DNA of 64,000 nucleotides from Pezicula radicicola. Lineage: Eukaryota > Ascomycota > Leotiomycetes > Helotiales > Dermateaceae. This document shows, one piece after another, positions 11,119 through 22,125 of this stretch. A program made the translations under genes and the position numbers. The notes beneath the pieces were generated by a model. That model was given only the letters and a program-made list of their open reading frames with translations. It ran no database searches and had not been told where the DNA came from. Location of the stretch: assembly GCA_003008705.1 (NCBI GenBank), contig PDUO01000033.1, positions 561,223-625,222 on the forward strand. Reading direction: 5' to 3'. Each line of letters begins with the position of its first letter. Position 1 is the stretch's first letter.

Positions 11119-12560
11119 CTATGACAATGCTGGAACACGGTACATGACTAGGCAATCGTTTAGAAATGGCTGCGGGTATGGGACTTGAAAGATGTCTCCG
11201 TTGGTAAGCACACTCAAATATCTCGGATGCCCGAATTCGGCTTCGAATATATCTGCCTGCCACTTGAGATTGAAATATCTCCTCAGAATGAAAGAGAAGA
11301 GTTGGAACTCGGGCGGAGGGGGTCGATGATCGTCTTGAAAACTTGGGCCCCTTCGAGATAGCTGGTATAGAACCTCACGGATGTTGATGGTTCTTGGTGG
11401 TGGGAATCCCGAAGTTGGTCTCGCAAACAGAAACCAATTTTCTGATTCTTCGACACTCCTTGGTATGGATATCTCATGTAATTGAAAGTGCCCGAATATA
11501 ACAGCAGTCATTTGTTTTTGCCCCTCGAAATCTACAATAGGTGCCGTTCCACGGGGTGTTGCTTGTCCGGAATAGTCCAGACGAGAAACATTTCGGGAAA
11601 AGTGCTCATAGGCACCAAGGAGAGTCTTTATCTCGCGAATTGATCCCGCCTGAGGACCATCAAATGATCCGGCGTTCTCCCAGTCTTCTCCCTCGTCGTC
11701 CACATCTGGTATAGTGGCAGGTTTTAATTTTTCCTCAAGTCCCCTCTTCGCACCATCTTCAATCAGCCATTCAGCAAGTGGGCCAAAAAAGCTCTCGTAT
11801 TCGTTGTCTCTCCATCGTCCAGTATCACTATCATCACGGACGTGAAAGTTGTAAACGGGGAACCTTCTTAGATACTCAATATCTTCGTCGATAAGAGTTG
11901 TATAACCATGAGCACAGCGAGCACAACGGTCAAGAAAATCCGTACGACCTTCTTTCTCCGCAAGGACGAACGGGACGTTGTACGGCCCGGAACAAACTGC
12001 CCCAGCAAGCAGAATATGGTAGAGTCCCCAGTAGAGCCTCTCCCTCCAGACCTTATATGCCGTCTTGTTGCACCATTGTCCAGCGTTGGATAATAGCAGG
12101 GGCAAGTCACCATATTCATCCTCCGGCTGATGGTCGATTTTCCAATGGAACATCATCCATTCAACGCACTTGACCAAATGTTCAAACTCAAAGACTGCCT
12201 TCATCTCCTCGGGCAACGGTTTCTTCACCTGCCCACTTAATTCCCTCACAGGAAATGGATGGGGATGTTCGACCCCATTTCTTTGAGCATCCACCACAAT
12301 GCTTGTAGCCCTGACCTGTAAATCGTGAGAAGAAACGCTGTTAATGGAACACAAGATCTTACAGCTATGAGAGCACTATCAAAACCCATCGTACGGGTCA
12401 AAGCTAGATTCCAAATCAGAGCTGGAGCCTGGGACAACCAGATTGCGTGAAGAGCCTTGCAGGAGGAAGCTAATGCAACGAGGTCGGAAAAATCATCGCA
12501 GCTTAGAAGGATACGATGCAAGAGCTCAGGGGGAAAAGATAGAAAGTGCTTGGCTGCCAT
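11119..12560 (-). CDS. F-box domain protein
   Basis: Exon 1 is 12560-12363 (66 codons) and exon 2 is 12315-11119, separated by a 47-base intron with a GTAAGA donor and an ATTTACAG acceptor. The phase is zero and the product is 464 residues. Residues 5-45 (FLSFPPELLHRILLSCDDFS, followed by CKAL) match the F-box consensus, a Skp1-binding helical motif of SCF ubiquitin ligases. The rest lacks leucine-rich or WD repeats. It is rich in acidic and aromatic residues (DVDDEGEDWENAGSF, then an RPPPPEF stretch), as in many ascomycete F-box proteins with unknown substrates. The upstream side is an AT-poor spacer and the downstream side is gene-poor. The F-box call is firm for the motif; the substrate is unknown. 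Confidence 0.8.
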
Positions 12561-12797
12561 GTTTGCACGAAGATGCGTCGGAAATGAATATACTAATAGG
12601 TAGAGGTGAGATTTTCAGTTGATGCTAAGGATGGAGGTAGTGTGCTTTGACCCAATGCCAAGAAAGTAAGTCGATAGGTAAGTAAGTTGCAGGGGGCAGA
12701 TTAGCCGCCGAATGCATATTAAGTAGCATATGCCTCTGCATGAAAACCCGAACCATGTAAACTTCTTTATCCGCACCGGTGCACGTTTAATTTAAGC
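12561..12797. promoter_or_regulatory. presumed upstream region of the F-box gene
   Basis: This short spacer lies between the F-box start and the 3' end of the LysM/CBM18 locus; both are on the minus strand. It must carry the F-box promoter. No recognisable operator or TATA word could be singled out. Confidence 0.25.
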
Positions 12798-14164
12798 TTA
12801 AAAGTTCAGGTACTTGAGACAGGTACAAGTCTCGGGGGGACAATATCCGAGATGGCAATAGTAGTCACAAAGCCCTAGATAGTTTCCTTCACCGGTCCCC
12901 GAGATGCATACCGAGCTGGACGGTGAAGGAACTGTACAAGATGACGTTGTGGTACTTGAGCTGGTCCGACTTGAAGTTGGACTTGTAGTTTTAGTTACTT
13001 ACTATCCCAATAAATCGGAACAATGATACTCTGATATACCATAATATCTTTAAGCTTTGTTAGAACTTGCTTTTCGAATCACGTTTTGGGATTGAAGCCA
13101 AAATTGACCCGGCCGCTGAGCAACAATTTCCGAAATAAACAGCACTCCCGGTACATTTGTACTTATCCGCAAAACCACATGTTCCATCAGGTGTAGGCGA
13201 GAATGGGGAGCGCAGAGGTATTGGTTCGCTATTCACAGGAGTCAGATGATATTATAAGATACTATCAATGGTACTATAACTAGACACACGACAGACATTG
13301 GGGTTGTTGGTTCAGGAGTCGTGCCTGAGCGCTCGCCTGACTGACAGTTCCCTACACCATATTCTGCACTCATTCTTCCACAACCTTGCTTCTTTTTAGT
13401 ATATGTTCCAGCTATTAATGACAATATGATTGGGATAAGCCTACTTTCCAGCGTTGGAGCAACAGTTGCCATATGGCCCACCACAAATCGTGTAGCCGTG
13501 ATCCTCGCCACAAAAGCCGTCTGTACTATATCCAATGCCAGGACAGTCACCTGTCAAGCAATTTCAAATAGCACCAAAGGCACTAAATATGCCAAACAAA
13601 GCCAATGTGTTAGGGACTCGTTGATCACTAGGCGCACAGGAAGAAATGGTGCAAGAACGCTCACTCTGTTGATCCACAACTAGAAACAAAATTAGTAGAG
13701 CTATAATGCATGTTAAAAGCTGGGAGATACTCGCTACCCTGTTTTACCACAGCAGTCACCAAATCCCGAGCCGACGCAAGTCCCATATTCTTCAAGGTTC
13801 CTACTACACCTTCCATCTGTTGTCACTCGAGGAGGCAAGTCTGCGTCTCATTAATTTCGTTCAAGCAGATACCATCAGAAGACACTCACTCACTGCTAAG
13901 TAAGCAGTAGCTTGTGCCGGGTTTGAATCCATAGCAATCACCCTCCAGTGATGGGTTCATGCTCACTAGATAGGGCAGACTGATATCGAACTGGGTCAGA
14001 AACGACTGACAAGTTGTCCAAATGTCGGTTGGTACTAGTACCCGACATGGTGGAAGAGTTTGGCTTTGTCTGCTCTGTATCTGACGACATTCATATCGTC
14101 TATACCAGGGTGAACTAGCGAAGGCGAAGGAGGGCAGAAGAGCAAGTGCCGTGAGGAAGATCAT
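12798..14164 (-). pseudogene. secreted LysM + multiple CBM18 chitin-binding protein, apparently broken
   Basis: Exon 1 (14164-13894) encodes a signal peptide (MIFLTALALLPSFAFA) and a LysM domain (TCQSFLTQFDIS, MNPSLEGDCYGFKPGTSYC). A 53-base intron joins it in phase to 13840-13738, a hevein-type CBM18 (TDGRCSRNLEEYGTCVGSG, then FGDCCGKTG). Two further CBM18 modules follow: FCGEDHGYTICGGPYGNCC at about 13515-13450 and SPTPDGTCGFADKYKC with FGNCC at about 13200-13110. A Ser/Thr linker and a cysteine-rich end (GNYLGLCDYYCHLGYCP, CTCLKYL) lead to a stop at 12798-12800. After CGSTE in module 1 the frame is lost by one base, and module 2 has no phase-correct junction, so I call it a pseudogene. LysM and CBM18 bind chitin; such proteins can shield hyphae or hide chitin from plants. 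Confidence 0.7.
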
Positions 14165-14661
14165 AGTTGTTGCGTTTCGACGAGAAACTTCGCTTTAAGA
14201 TGTTCATCTGGAAAGGACAAAAGATGATAAGTGAAGAGATAGTACTTGCTTTGCAGAGGAGCTTACGCAAGGACAACGTGAAGCAGCCATTGATGAAGAT
14301 TTTCCCCGAAACAGTTGTCAATCTCGATATCAAATGCCCATTGGTTTTATGGAGCTTTTGTCAACCGAACTAAAAAATGTAGGGAGATAATAAACTCACC
14401 AAATAGAAGCTGAAAAAGACAATATGGCAAGGACTTGTATCATCGAGTAAATCCAAAGCTAGTATCCAATATTTGGGTTAGGAGTTATAGTGTTCTGATT
14501 GGACCACCATATAACCCAGAGATCTAGAATTTCTTCGTCAGTTTCTTGTTTGTGATGTGAGTGGGAATTTCAGACCTAGAAATTTGAAGAGTGCTGCAAA
14601 TGCAACAGCCCCGTATCAGAAAGCACAAGAGTCTCTGATGCTAATTAATTTGAAATAGTAT
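14165..14661. other. intergenic, no gene seen
   Basis: This region contains the upstream side of the LysM/CBM18 locus. Short frames occur on both strands, but none resembles a known family or has splice support. Confidence 0.45.
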
Positions 14662-16594
14662 CTATAGATCCTGGAATCTCTCGCTTGGTGGGAATCTTTT
14701 AACCCTGGTGTCTGCTTTGACTGGTGGCGCAGAAACCGCAGGCAGTGTTTTCTTTACGTCCACAGTGACTAGGGAATTTCCAGTTATCGTAGATCCTTGA
14801 TAGATCTTTTCGGACTCGTTGCAAAGTGTGTTTACATAGCCATTTAATGCCACAAGCTCGTTAATGGTTCCTAGTTCTAGAGATTTTCCCTCGGCTCCTA
14901 AGGCAATTATTTGGTCTAAATATCGAAGTTAGTGTACTATATAATCATTAATTTAATAACCAAGGAAATGGATAAGCGTGATATACCAGCATGAGTTGCG
15001 AGTACGACTGTCGTTTTGAATCTTCGAAGGTGCCATTTGAACCCCAAAGTCGGTCGAAGATGATCTGCTCGGTGTCTTCTCGATCCCACTGAGCACATCA
15101 TCCAAGATCAAGATATCCTTTCTCACATATATAGCGCGGGCCAAAGCCTACAAAAATATTCAAGATTAGAATAATGCATCAGAGAATATTTAGATATTGA
15201 AATCTTATACACGCTGCTTCTGTCCACCACTCAAGTTTACCCCCCTGTGCCAACGCAATAAGAATCTCTGTCCTGAAGTCTTTCGATATATTTATCTATT
15301 GCACAAGCATGAAGAACACTCGAATACTAGGAGTCGTCAAAGTCCAAAGTCCCTATAACATGCTGCCGCATAGTGGCGTTTGCAAGCCATAGGGTTTGAT
15401 CGTAAAATCCAACTTTAGTCAAGAATAAACTCACAAACCCCGCGAGTTTTAGAATAGGTGTAAAGACCACCATATTTAGGGTTTCGAAAGTAACCCAAAT
15501 CAGAGCCTGAGGTATAGACTTTCTTCAAGAATGAGCTAGAATAACTGTGTTAACTCAATTATAAATTAAGCATGCAGAGGCGTTTCAATAACTCACAAAG
15601 CCACTTGTCCTATTCGCGTCGAAATTTGGCCTGTAACAGCTCAGAAGACATTTTTGAATCAATGGGATAGACATCTTCCACAGTAAGCAACTTGCGAGAC
15701 CCATTGCCCATCAAAGGGAGCAGCCATAGAAAGAAAGTGAGACAAAAAATTCTTCTAGTTTCCTCAGGACATCTCATTTAATCTTTATGCCTCAAGTAGT
15801 GCGATTTGGATATGTTCTCTAGGCTCAGAATGAGAACTTTGATTACCAGAGCCGCTGAAAATAGAACACAAATGCTTTTCGTCTGCATTGAGAGCCACAT
15901 TGTTCTGGTACGAGCTACATCGAAAATTAGAGTAACAAGAAGATATACGCTGAGTAGTGGCGATGGTCGAATTGCTTTTCAATGCTCAAAATGTGAGAGC
16001 GCAAGTATAACAACAACAATCACTAGGACATACATGCTGCAGCAACTGTATATTGCGTCTTGAAAACACTATGACGATAAATCTCTGCGAGCAAGGCAAC
16101 AACTTGAAGTGATAAATACACAATGATAGATATCTGGGACCGGTCCGCAAATTTAGTGGTTGGGGGCAATATAAAAACATATTTAGAAGAACTGACCAGC
16201 TTAGAAGTATACAAGAAGCCACTATGCGTTTTCCTCTTGGTATAAATCAAGATCTATATTCTGAAAGGTGCTAGGATTAGAAAGATCCCCAACGGCAGAA
16301 TACAGAGAATGCTCTCTTTAAAAAGCAACGTGAAGTCAAAGCTCCTACGGCAAGTAGGCACTTGCGGGCCAAATATATAATCGGCAGTAGGTGAGCAATC
16401 CATTGCCCTTGAAATAGTAGATCAACAAACAAATTCCCTGGTAGCAAGGTGGTATGAAGACACGGCAAGATCTTTAGAATAGAGTCAATGTGACAGCATC
16501 TACCATACAGACTCAACAAAGTGTGATGTTTGTAACTGGACGGTTCGCTAGTGAGTTCAATGGCCAGCGGCCCGACAGCCACTACAGGATGCAT
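14662..16594 (-). pseudogene. ABCC (MRP-type) multidrug transporter relic, NBD1 region
   Basis: Reading the minus strand from about 15440 to 14662, the text matches the first nucleotide-binding domain of fungal ABCC pumps. In order it gives FYDQTLWLANATMRQHVIGT (Q-loop region), an acidic linker with HACAIDKYIERLQD, signature LSGGQKQR, then ALARAIYVRKDILILDDVLS (Walker B and D-loop), FKTTVVLATHAG (H-loop) and ALGAEGKSLELGT. Frames change several times and stops occur (for example after FDDS), so it is not functional. The text ends at the stop at 14662 and lacks TMD2 and NBD2. From 15500 to 16594 hydrophobic frames may be the remains of the first membrane domain, but this part is uncertain. It was presumably a vacuolar or plasma membrane exporter. 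Confidence 0.65.
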
Positions 16595-17323
16595 TAGATT
16601 CTACCTAATATGCAAGAGATCTGTAGAAGATTTTACAACACCTCACCGATTAGCCACGTACGCGCTTTCTTCAGAGCTCTGATCACTTTGCAGATGAGCT
16701 AAAAGGTGATAGCCGACGGGAGACCCGTACTCTTCCTCGGCCCCATGCCCCTCCCACCCCACCCGTTCCTCCAATGTACCTTTTGTTCATACAGGTATAT
16801 GCCCTATTTAACGTATGAATTTATCGAGATTAATTCGATGATTTTCCATGTTGCTCTGATAGTTGACAAGGGCTCTTTCTTGCGAAGAACTTAGCAAAAG
16901 TGTTCTTAATGCTGTCTATCACGTGTTGCGAGTTTCAAGGCGGTGATGATTGACTGGGCCCACGGATTGTACTTGTACATTAAACACGGTTTACACCTGT
17001 AGTACTCGGCGCAATAGTTACGCCAAGACCTCTGGAACTTTTGCTGGTAGCAAGGATATCTGGCGAATAGCGTTCTCTAATTGGTCAAAAATGATGCCTT
17101 GTTAAGTAAAGCAGATCTGCTGTGGGGTTGGAACTGTTTGGCCTGCTACGAGGTACACGCCACATTCCTAATTGAGCCTCATCCGCAGCACTATGATGGA
17201 GCTCTAACACCCACATTTGTTGTCGTCGTGTCACACCGCAGGCGTACCCACTTATTATTGCCTTTCGAAAGTCTGGGCTTTGTACACCGACCAGGCCTTT
17301 CAAAAGGCTCTGACTATAGAAAT
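16595..17323. other. intergenic, no gene seen
   Basis: Short frames on both strands lack family features or splice structure. The region leads into the inverted-repeat cluster starting at about 17324. Confidence 0.45.
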
Positions 17324-17436
17324 CGCCTACGTAGGCGAGATTTTTAAGTCTTGAGCCTGGTCCGAGCGTTTCTTCACCAAAATCAGTCTATTTCACAGCC
17401 ACAACGCTTAGACCAGGCTCAAGACTTAAAAATATC
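17324..17436. repeat. inverted repeat with about 25-bp stem
   Basis: 17337-17362 (core TTTTTAAGTCTTGAGCCTGG) is the reverse complement of 17411-17436 with one mismatch. The pairing resumes inside with AGCGTT (17365-17370) against AACGCT (17403-17408). A 14-base palindrome CGCCTACGTAGGCG (17324-17337) abuts the left arm. The arrangement resembles the terminal or subterminal repeats of a small non-autonomous DNA element. Confidence 0.65.
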
Positions 17437-17705
17437 ACCTTCGTATATAACCAGATTTGTTACTAAAGAAATACAGCTTATAATTATAGGGCACTACAAC
17501 TTATAATTTAAAATAAAATTATTAGATAGAAGCCTGTAGCAGCCTATGGCAAGCGAACCTCCACCCCTTAGAGGATAGGGGCAGCTAGCAGGGCAAATAT
17601 AGTTCTTAATTACTAAGCGGACAAGCTCTATAGGATATCTAAGCGGTAATTTATAGGCTCTAATACGCTATAGCCCCTGAGCTACAGGCCTATGGCCTGT
17701 ATTCG

Positions 17706-17731
17706 CACGACTTTTGACCGGAACCTCCGTA
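17706..17731. repeat. diverged end related to the MITE at 50468-50710
   Basis: These 26 bases match the right terminal repeat of the 50468-50710 element at roughly 22 positions, ending in the same CCTCCGTA. A matching left end was not found nearby, so this is a possible decayed or truncated copy. Confidence 0.4.
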
Positions 17732-17809
17732 GTCGGTGTAGAAAGACTAGCCTTCGGAAGGCAATAAGTGGGTACGGATATACTTGTGGTGTCGTGGCTT
17801 GGACCCTCG

Positions 17810-17946
17810 GAAGGTGCCAGGGCCAATTAAGTTATTGCACACCGCCTTCTTTTCAGCCCAGCAAAATTATACCACAGGCACTTGTCTAGTGCATGTTAGC
17901 GAACCCCTACCAAAGCGGTGTGCAATAACTCAGCCCCGGCACCTTC
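17810..17946. repeat. inverted repeat with about 32-bp stem
   Basis: The left arm 17810-17845 (begins GAAGGTGCCAGGGCC, ends TTATTGCACACCGC) pairs with the right arm 17915-17946 (begins GCGGTGTGCAATAACT, ends GGCACCTTC). There are a few mismatches and a small gap, and the loop is about 69 bases. No coding sequence is seen in the loop. Confidence 0.65.
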
Positions 17947-17960
17947 GTCGGCTACCAAAC

Positions 17961-18093
17961 TTATGGAGGATTATTACGGCCACTTTGGGTTTTTAGGGCT
18001 CTACTACTTACCGCCTTAAAAGCGGTAAGAAGAAAGTACTATTTTTAGTGTGAAAAAGTTTTTCAGCCAGAGTGGCCGTAATAATTCTCCATA
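17961..18093. repeat. nested inverted repeat
   Basis: The left arm 17961-17987 (core GGATTATTACGGCCACTTT) pairs with the right arm 18067-18093 (core AGTGGCCGTAATAATTCTCC) with about three mismatches. The loop contains a perfect 8-bp hairpin, CTTACCGC (18007-18014) against GCGGTAAG (18022-18029). It lies just downstream of the preceding inverted repeat. Confidence 0.65.
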
Positions 18094-18485
18094 CTAGCTG
18101 TCGGGACCATGCGGTTGGCTTTTTGTGTCACATTTTCATTCACCTGCGTTGAACTTTCCAAGAAAGACCGAAATGGGGCGGTTGTCCAAAATGGGGGAGT
18201 CGGCCGAATTCTGAACGCATAACATATTGACGAAAAGGAGCTATGGGGATAGTGCACATTTCATCGAAGTAGGAAAGTGGAGAATACTAGTAGGAACAAC
18301 ATCAAGATCTGTGTGAGTCTGTGAGTAGGTATGCGAAGTGAAATAGAACAGCTGATTGCTCTTCTGCTTCAAGGATTTGTTCTCACTACTTGGATGGTGT
18401 TATAGGTACTCCTCCATTTGGAATTCCACTATATAAAGTGGCTTGTTATACCAGCCCTCACGCGAGCAATTGTCGCACACAAGCC

Positions 18486-21400
18486 ATGCATCCGCCACGC
18501 CCATTCCTCATCCAGATGTCTGGTGCACCAGGCTCCGGGAAAAGCACGTTGGCCAGAAACCTTGCACGGTCATTGAACGGCACAGTCATCAGTCATGACC
18601 TTATCAAATCATTCTTTCTTGAAAACGGCATTCCCTTCGAGCAGTCTGCAAAACTTACATATGACTTCCAGTGGGCACTTGCTAAGGATTTGATTGAACA
18701 AGGGCAAGCTACTATAATTGTTGACAGTATTTGTAACTATGAACAGACACTGGCTCAGGGAGAAGCACTTGCTCAAACGTACAACTATGAGTATAGATAC
18801 ATCGAGTGCAGAGTCGCTAGTCTCGACATATTGGAAACAAGGTTACAGGGCAGAGTTTCAATGAGAAGCCAGCGAAAAAGTGTTACCAGTGCCCCGATTG
18901 ACGCTACCGATTCTCGTCACAGCGAAGACTACCGCACGGTTTTTAAGAGGTGGATTGAACATCCTGTTCGTCCAGCAAACAAAGTTATCCTCGTGGACTC
19001 CTCGACCAGCAGTCCAGAGGAGTGCCTGGCTAATGCATTGGCGCAACTTGTCCCTCTGACGAGTAATGGTACAAATTCGGACTTGAAGTCCCAGATTTAC
19101 AGCGGATCTGTCAAGGAGCTCTCTATCAATATCAAGACGTCTTCTCCTGCACCTTCTATTGAGAGCCAGCGCCAGAGCCCTGTTGCGGCACTGCCAGCGT
19201 CCTCATTGAGAGAACAAGAACAATTGGATATCTCCGACATAACCGCGAAATTCCCCAGCTACTGGGCTGTACCTGTGATAGACGTGAAATCATTTCTACC
19301 TGCCAGTGGCATCCCCGCAAGCGTTCCCTGGACCATCCTCGTCCGAAGGACTCACTTGGCCGAGCGCAAGATCTCAATCGATGAAATCTCCCGACAGGTC
19401 TTATCAAAGGACACATGGAGCCATGGAGACATAGTCATTGCTGATCTCGTCGTTCGTACTAGCTTCAGCGGAACAGTACTTGTTCTTACACCACGCGGCA
19501 CCACCGAGTCCGATCTCCTTGCTGAGAGTGGCTCTTCCGCCAACGTGACCTTGGTTCTCGGTCTCGACGGCACACCAGAAGTCCAGAAATCGTGCTCTGT
19601 TGAAGGAATCGACGGAAATGGACGTCCCTGGTTGCAACGGCAACTGCAGTTCTATGACTCAAGCTCTGCTGTAAAAGACACGGCCATCTTCGTGAAACCT
19701 CTAAGACACACGATAACCACTGAGGCTGTCTCTATCGCTTTTCCGTATGTCCCAAGCCACACATTGGCGGAGATGGCACTGGCTGGTATGGGCTCCGATG
19801 CATTACTTGGGGTCGCCGACAATTTACTAGGCGAGATGGCCGTCGATGTCTGGCCTCGCGGCTGTGTCACAGGTCCCAGCGACTATGTTGATCAAGCACA
19901 TTTCCGCAGGATGAGAAGGCGGGTCACTATCGCTCGCGCTGCCATTCCTCAGCTCGACGCTGTCTTGGGCTACGAGTCAATTATGCTGAATGGGAGGCGG
20001 TTGCTGGGCTTCGAACAAATCCTCGAAGCCCTGAGCCAACACCCTTCGATGCAGGTGATTAACCCAAAGAAACTCGGGGAGATTCATGGCGATCTTAATC
20101 TTCACAATGTTCTCTGTCAGTCGGCTTCCAATGGAGATCGGCCTGTTGTGTTGATTGACCCTCGAGGCGTCCCTCTGCATTTTGGCTTTGATGCTACTGT
20201 GGGTTTCGAGCCTGGCGACTATGCATATGATATTTCGAAACTCAAGTTCTCGTTATCTGGCTTCTCCGAGATTAGACAAGGATACTACAGCTTGGAAGGC
20301 AAAGACAATTCGTTTAATCTCGTGATCAGAGAGAATCCAGGTTCGGCTACTCTTCACAGCGCCGATCAAGGACTTTTCGAAAAGCTCGCATCTAACAAAG
20401 CCTTGCTGAAGTGGGTGGATGCTGTAGAAAATGATGGATTAAACTCGCTGGAACTAAGGGTGTTGCTAGGGGAGGCTGCAAACTATGTTGCAGACGCGGC
20501 ATGCGCTTTAGGAAGAAATACGATTGAGGAGGTTGTCCCTCTCTTCCTATATGGCCTGGCGAAATTGAATGACGTCCTCGAGCTGGTTGAAGGAAGCACC
20601 AAACAGCTGCCAGTTGAGCTCAAGGCAGTATCCCAGAGCCCGAACGTTGGGATTGCAATGATGCAATCCGCTCTTTTGGGATCAACAGGCGCCGCTTGGC
20701 CTTGGGACGTCCTGGAGGTGCTGGTCAAGTCCGAATCAACGATTGCAGCGCATCAGCTGCTCAGCGGAATGGTTGGAGAATACCTGCCTGAGGGGACGCA
20801 TGTATATGTCTCAACTCATGCTGCTTCTCAAGTGCTATCGTTTCCTTGCGTACTGATACATCCTTTCGCGGGCATTCAGGGGCAGACTCATGCAGTACTT
20901 TCTGGCGCTCGGAGAACGCAGGCGTTTCTATGCGACAATGACGTGTCCCAAAGCACGATCGATCGGCTACGGATTGTTACTGTGACTTCGACTGGACCAT
21001 CAACTCGTTCACAGTATGTCGCGAGACGGAATGACAAGCTTCTTTCTCCTGGGCCATGGGGTTTATCCCCTCTCAGATTGATCGTACTTGAAGCAAACCA
21101 ACTCACCTTTCCACCCACTGGAGGTCGATGGGTCGTCGAGAACGACTCCTTTTTTGTTCTCAGTCACACCCTGCATTCAGGAGGAGATAGCCTAGCCCTT
21201 CTCACCTCCAAGAGGCTGGTCACCAAATCAAACTCGCCGTGGAGCGTCTGTATCGACTCAACGCACAAGAGCGATGCTAGTCTCACCTTCGCGGCCAGCA
21301 TTCGGGAGATTAATACGGATGAGGAGGAAACCAAACTCCTTCAGCCAACGAATGCGATCTTTCTGCCCAACCATCTCGCGCAACTTCTCGCCAAGACGGC

Positions 21401-21755
21401 GGGAGAGGATTATGCTGCCCGTACCAGTGGTTTACTGATCGACTTTGTGCTCCCACGCTTCATGGCAAGGGAGAGCTGGGTTGAGCTGTGCCACGCACGT
21501 GGATTTGGCATCGACTCAGATATTGCTTGGGGGAACGGTCAACGAGTTGCTAGCCTCTTCCCGGAAGTCGAACTCGCGGATGGAGGCGAGGAGATGGTGT
21601 TCCATCACTTTGGTTCTGATGTTGAGTATACTAACTTTATCGATGGCGCGGGTGACGACCCTTTGTTCTCCAGCTTGGCTTCTCTCCCCTCCACAGCGAG
21701 ATGGCTTAGGCACATTTACGCCGGTGCTTCCCGGCCATCTGATGAGCGGTTTTGA
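18486..21755 (+). CDS. P-loop kinase / APH-like phosphotransferase fusion protein
   Basis: A single exon encodes 1089 residues from ATG 18486; the frame is open upstream but lacks an earlier ATG. Residues 1-200 are a P-loop kinase-like module with Walker A GAPGSGKST at 13-21 and a following ISHDLIKSFF acidic strand, as in AAA_33 or zeta-type small kinases. A second module at about 230-780 looks like an aminoglycoside phosphotransferase-type kinase: a beta-rich N-lobe, hinge-like FPYVPSHTLAEMAL, catalytic loop HGDLNLHNVL at 534-543, and metal-binding LIDPRG at 556-561. The last 300 residues contain no motif I recognise. No signal peptide or membrane segment is visible, so it is probably cytosolic. 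The substrate is unknown; small-molecule phosphorylation is the natural guess. A TATA-like CTATATAAAG at about 18430 lies 55 bases upstream. The frame and codon use look intact. Confidence 0.8.
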   Translation: MHPPRPFLIQMSGAPGSGKSTLARNLARSLNGTVISHDLIKSFFLENGIPFEQSAKLTYDFQWALAKDLIEQGQATIIVDSICNYEQTLAQGEALAQTYNYEYRYIECRVASLDILETRLQGRVSMRSQRKSVTSAPIDATDSRHSEDYRTVFKRWIEHPVRPANKVILVDSSTSSPEECLANALAQLVPLTSNGTNSDLKSQIYSGSVKELSINIKTSSPAPSIESQRQSPVAALPASSLREQEQLDISDITAKFPSYWAVPVIDVKSFLPASGIPASVPWTILVRRTHLAERKISIDEISRQVLSKDTWSHGDIVIADLVVRTSFSGTVLVLTPRGTTESDLLAESGSSANVTLVLGLDGTPEVQKSCSVEGIDGNGRPWLQRQLQFYDSSSAVKDTAIFVKPLRHTITTEAVSIAFPYVPSHTLAEMALAGMGSDALLGVADNLLGEMAVDVWPRGCVTGPSDYVDQAHFRRMRRRVTIARAAIPQLDAVLGYESIMLNGRRLLGFEQILEALSQHPSMQVINPKKLGEIHGDLNLHNVLCQSASNGDRPVVLIDPRGVPLHFGFDATVGFEPGDYAYDISKLKFSLSGFSEIRQGYYSLEGKDNSFNLVIRENPGSATLHSADQGLFEKLASNKALLKWVDAVENDGLNSLELRVLLGEAANYVADAACALGRNTIEEVVPLFLYGLAKLNDVLELVEGSTKQLPVELKAVSQSPNVGIAMMQSALLGSTGAAWPWDVLEVLVKSESTIAAHQLLSGMVGEYLPEGTHVYVSTHAASQVLSFPCVLIHPFAGIQGQTHAVLSGARRTQAFLCDNDVSQSTIDRLRIVTVTSTGPSTRSQYVARRNDKLLSPGPWGLSPLRLIVLEANQLTFPPTGGRWVVENDSFFVLSHTLHSGGDSLALLTSKRLVTKSNSPWSVCIDSTHKSDASLTFAASIREINTDEEETKLLQPTNAIFLPNHLAQLLAKTAGEDYAARTSGLLIDFVLPRFMARESWVELCHARGFGIDSDIAWGNGQRVASLFPEVELADGGEEMVFHHFGSDVEYTNFIDGAGDDPLFSSLASLPSTARWLRHIYAGASRPSDERF

Positions 21756-22125
21756 CTGGATGGATGAGGAGGAACAGTGGTGAGGCAGCAATCATGAGGG
21801 AGAGGCGAGCCAAGAAGGAGGTGATAAGGACTGCCGGAAGAAAATCTAAGAGATGAAAAAAAGATTTCATAATCGCAAGATGTAGTGTTAGAGCTGTTGG
21901 GTATCTTAGCCTTTCTTCGTATAGTCGATCTAAATCTTTGAAGAGATCTTTCTAGAACAAAATTTTCTTCTTAGCTAAACGAAAGAGAGTAGGGTTTGTC
22001 TCCTCAAGTGAAAGCTTTCCATGCATACTAATTGACTGGAGTGAAGAACGGAGATCAAGAAATTTTTGGGATTAACACATCTATTGTAGTAATTTATTAA
22101 ATATCGGATCCTCATAGTCTGGTGG
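21756..22125. other. 3' spacer, no gene seen
   Basis: This is the presumed 3' untranslated and intergenic sequence between the plus-strand kinase-fusion gene and the convergent phosphomannomutase fragment. Nothing codable is recognised. Confidence 0.45.
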
